Assembly: GCF_028453695.1 (NCBI RefSeq)
Contig: NC_135775.1
Coordinates: forward strand, 19,316,545 to 19,380,544
Length of the DNA: 64,000 nucleotides
Source: Augochlora pura
Lineage: Eukaryota > Arthropoda > Insecta > Hymenoptera > Halictidae
Reading direction: 5' to 3'
Positions within the stretch are counted from its first letter, which is position 1. Every line of letters begins with the position of its first letter. This document shows, piece by piece, positions 61,971 through 64,000 of the stretch. A model generated the notes under the pieces. The model saw nothing but the letters and a program-made list of their open reading frames with translations, ran no database searches and was not told the DNA's origin. The translations under genes were made by a program, and so were the position numbers.

Positions 61971-63792
61971 ATTGGCTCGAGCGTGTAACTTTACGAGGAT
62001 ACTTTTTCCCAGCGACAGTAAGGAGCCTCGGTAATGAAGAATTAAAGTTGCTCGCTTGAGAGTTCCATTCTGCCAACTCGCGAATTTCTCTTGGGTATCG
62101 TACTTCTTAATTTCCTCGCAGTATAATTACGAAGTCTATTATTCAAACAACTCACGGTTCTGCGGATGAAACGATTTAATGAATACACAGAAAATCGTGA
62201 TTAAAGTTTAATTAATCCGTCCGGTAGAATTACTATTGACACAATTTTTCAGCAGAGTTTTGCCCCGGTCGTTGGAAAACGTTAAAACTTGTCACCACGC
62301 CGCCAATTTGCTTTGAACGCGGCCAGCATTTCTGCGATCGTGTTTGAAAACGTGAAATAAATTAATACCGCGTTGAATTCATTTTATAATTCACTTATCT
62401 GTGCAAGTTTGTTCTGTTGCTTATGTTACGCACAATTTTATTCTGCAAACAATTACTGTTTTCAATTTAATTTTTAAAGACTTTATATTAAATAGATTAA
62501 AGCTTATACAGCTTAAATTTTATATAAATATTTAGGTGATATGTTCAAGAAATGTATGAACTACATTAGTTGCAAAATTTCATTACTATTACTGGTATTA
62601 CTATTGCTGCTTTGTGTTTAATATATAAAAATTGCAATAATTAATTTGTAACGAAGATAAAAGTTTTTAGAATTCAAAATTGTATACAATTATTTATTTT
62701 ACATTTAATGTTTAATTTTCCATTCGATCGTTGCTTTGTGTTAAATTTGTGATAACTGCAACAAGTGTTATACAATTAAAAATTCCTACAATTTAACTAT
62801 ACAATTATTTATTATGTTAAAGTTTGAATTGCATCAATAGTAATAAATATAATCGTAACAAACAATGTTACGAACGAACTAAGAAATCTTCAGCTCAAAA
62901 ATCACAGGAGACGATTAAGAAACCACATTTCTCTCGAGCAGCGGTAAACTTTAAATTGCACGTGCTTCACGCCTAATCCTTGGCAACTTTGAAACTAATA
63001 GAAATCGAAATAATTCAAGCGTTTACAGAAGCGGGAGACGGTAAAGGCGGCATCTACAGAGGAAAAGTTCAGCACATCCGATAAGGGGGGGGGTTCGTTT
63101 TCCACGTGACACGGCGACACGCGGTGGAAAAATCTCGGGTCTAACCAAGAGAGACCGTGAACCATTTTCCCGAAGCAAGGAAACTTTTTCAATCTAACAG
63201 TATAATTCCCGGGGATATCGTAAGCATTTTAATTAAAACAATTGTCTTCCCGGGGAAGTGAGGAGAAGTTTGGTCGCCGTTTCGATTTCGGGATGGTCGT
63301 TCCCAAGAAAGAACGGTAGACCGCCTTACAACGATCAGGCGAGTCTTTTCGCAGACTAAATTAAGACGAGAAGGATGTTGGAATTTTTTAACACAATTTA
63401 ATTAATCAATAATGTTAGTGGGTAGATTATTTCGGATTTAGATATTTGATTAAATATTTTAAGTACAGTTAATAGTTAATCTATATAGAACCATTCTTAA
63501 AATTTATTTGTAAATACCATTTTCAAATATTATTATTAAATATTGTTTTCTATTAAATATTGTTTTTTATTAAATATCCCATGGTTCTATATATAGTATT
63601 TCATTTTACTTAAAATTTTATGACTTCGTCTTACGAGCTTTTGTCACAGAATTATGTAAAACGAATAATATGATTTGGGAGATTTAAACAAATGTGTAAA
63701 TACTTAAAATAATTTTAGAAATATTTTCACACCTTAAAATTTCTAAAAAAGAAAAGACATCATCGTCTGACTTATTACGTTTCTTATATCTA

Positions 63793-63889
63793 AGTCAACA
63801 CGTTCAGTCGACAATCAACCCCTAAAATCCTCACATAATTAACGCAATTTAATTAATTAAACAGAAACTAGAAAGTTAATATTAATCAT
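63793..63889. mobile_element. Family 4 fragment, inverse orientation
   Basis: The reverse complement reads ATTAACTTTCTAGTTTC, TTAATTAATTAAATTGC and TGAGGATTTTAG, matching 10704-10797. It begins TCAACACGTTCAG, a mutated TTAACAC terminus. Confidence 0.55.
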
Positions 63890-64000
63890 ACATTCTAGTC
63901 AAATTTAATTCGTTCAAATATATTGCAGTAGAAATAAATTCACAAAATTGGTAAAAAATTACCCGACGCGGCTCTCGACGTGTAAAACAATTTTTAACTT

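Larger units (their letters stand above)
55486..63792. other. Probable stg1 first-intron DNA, no supported exon
   Basis: Searched by eye on the minus strand for TM1 plus a GLWxxC motif followed by a phase-1 donor; none found. GC-rich islands lie at 56270-56960, 58310-59160, 59690-60270 and 60830-61360. Several frames of 100-200 codons overlap at 59674-60273 on both strands without a recognisable domain. The rest is AT-rich. Confidence 0.5.

Overview
This window looks like nuclear DNA from an insect, most likely a hymenopteran (bee, ant or wasp). It is AT-rich with CpG-rich, GC-richer islands, small exons split by phase-matched GT-AG introns, many AT-rich minisatellites, and several families of short inverted-repeat elements. 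No bacterial operon, rRNA, convincing tRNA or CRISPR array was seen. The species assignment is inference from base composition and from the one gene recognised.

Only one protein-coding gene can be named with confidence: a stargazin-like AMPA-receptor auxiliary subunit (TARP / calcium-channel gamma family, Drosophila stg1-like) on the minus strand. Six exons were reconstructed by reading splice junctions by hand: 55393-55485, 53204-53347, 51862-51950, about 50838-50993, 45455-45667 and 44759-44923. Intron phases agree at every junction except one, which is ambiguous by four bases. The chain covers the end of the first extracellular loop, transmembrane segments 2 to 4 and a long cytoplasmic tail ending in the class I PDZ ligand TTPV, the same last four residues as vertebrate TARPs. 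The exon with TM1 and the GLW signature was not found and probably lies right of base 64000, so the gene is 5'-incomplete here.

Downstream of stg1 on the same strand is a GC-rich block (about 42050-42830). It holds a good branch point and 3' splice site followed by a candidate terminal exon. Its best reading switches frame at a run of six A, so it is either a one-base frameshift or a 26-residue C-terminus overlapping a 37-residue acidic small ORF. A possible polyadenylation signal lies at 39743-39748.

The left two thirds (1 to about 39700) hold no gene I can support. They carry (a) TTAA-flanked elements of roughly 150-430 bp with termini such as TTAACCCTTTGCACTCGA, at least nine copies with several variants, some nested or joined tail to head; (b) a CAGGGTG-ended, TA-flanked element of about 340 bp (5031-5372 and 30273-30591, plus fragments); (c) many minisatellites with 18 to 44 bp units; (d) a 600-bp array of decamers that stays in strict 10-bp register; and (e) long poly-C or poly-G runs, including 38 consecutive C. 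TTAA elements also lie in the stg1 introns (53883-54310 and 54477-54958).
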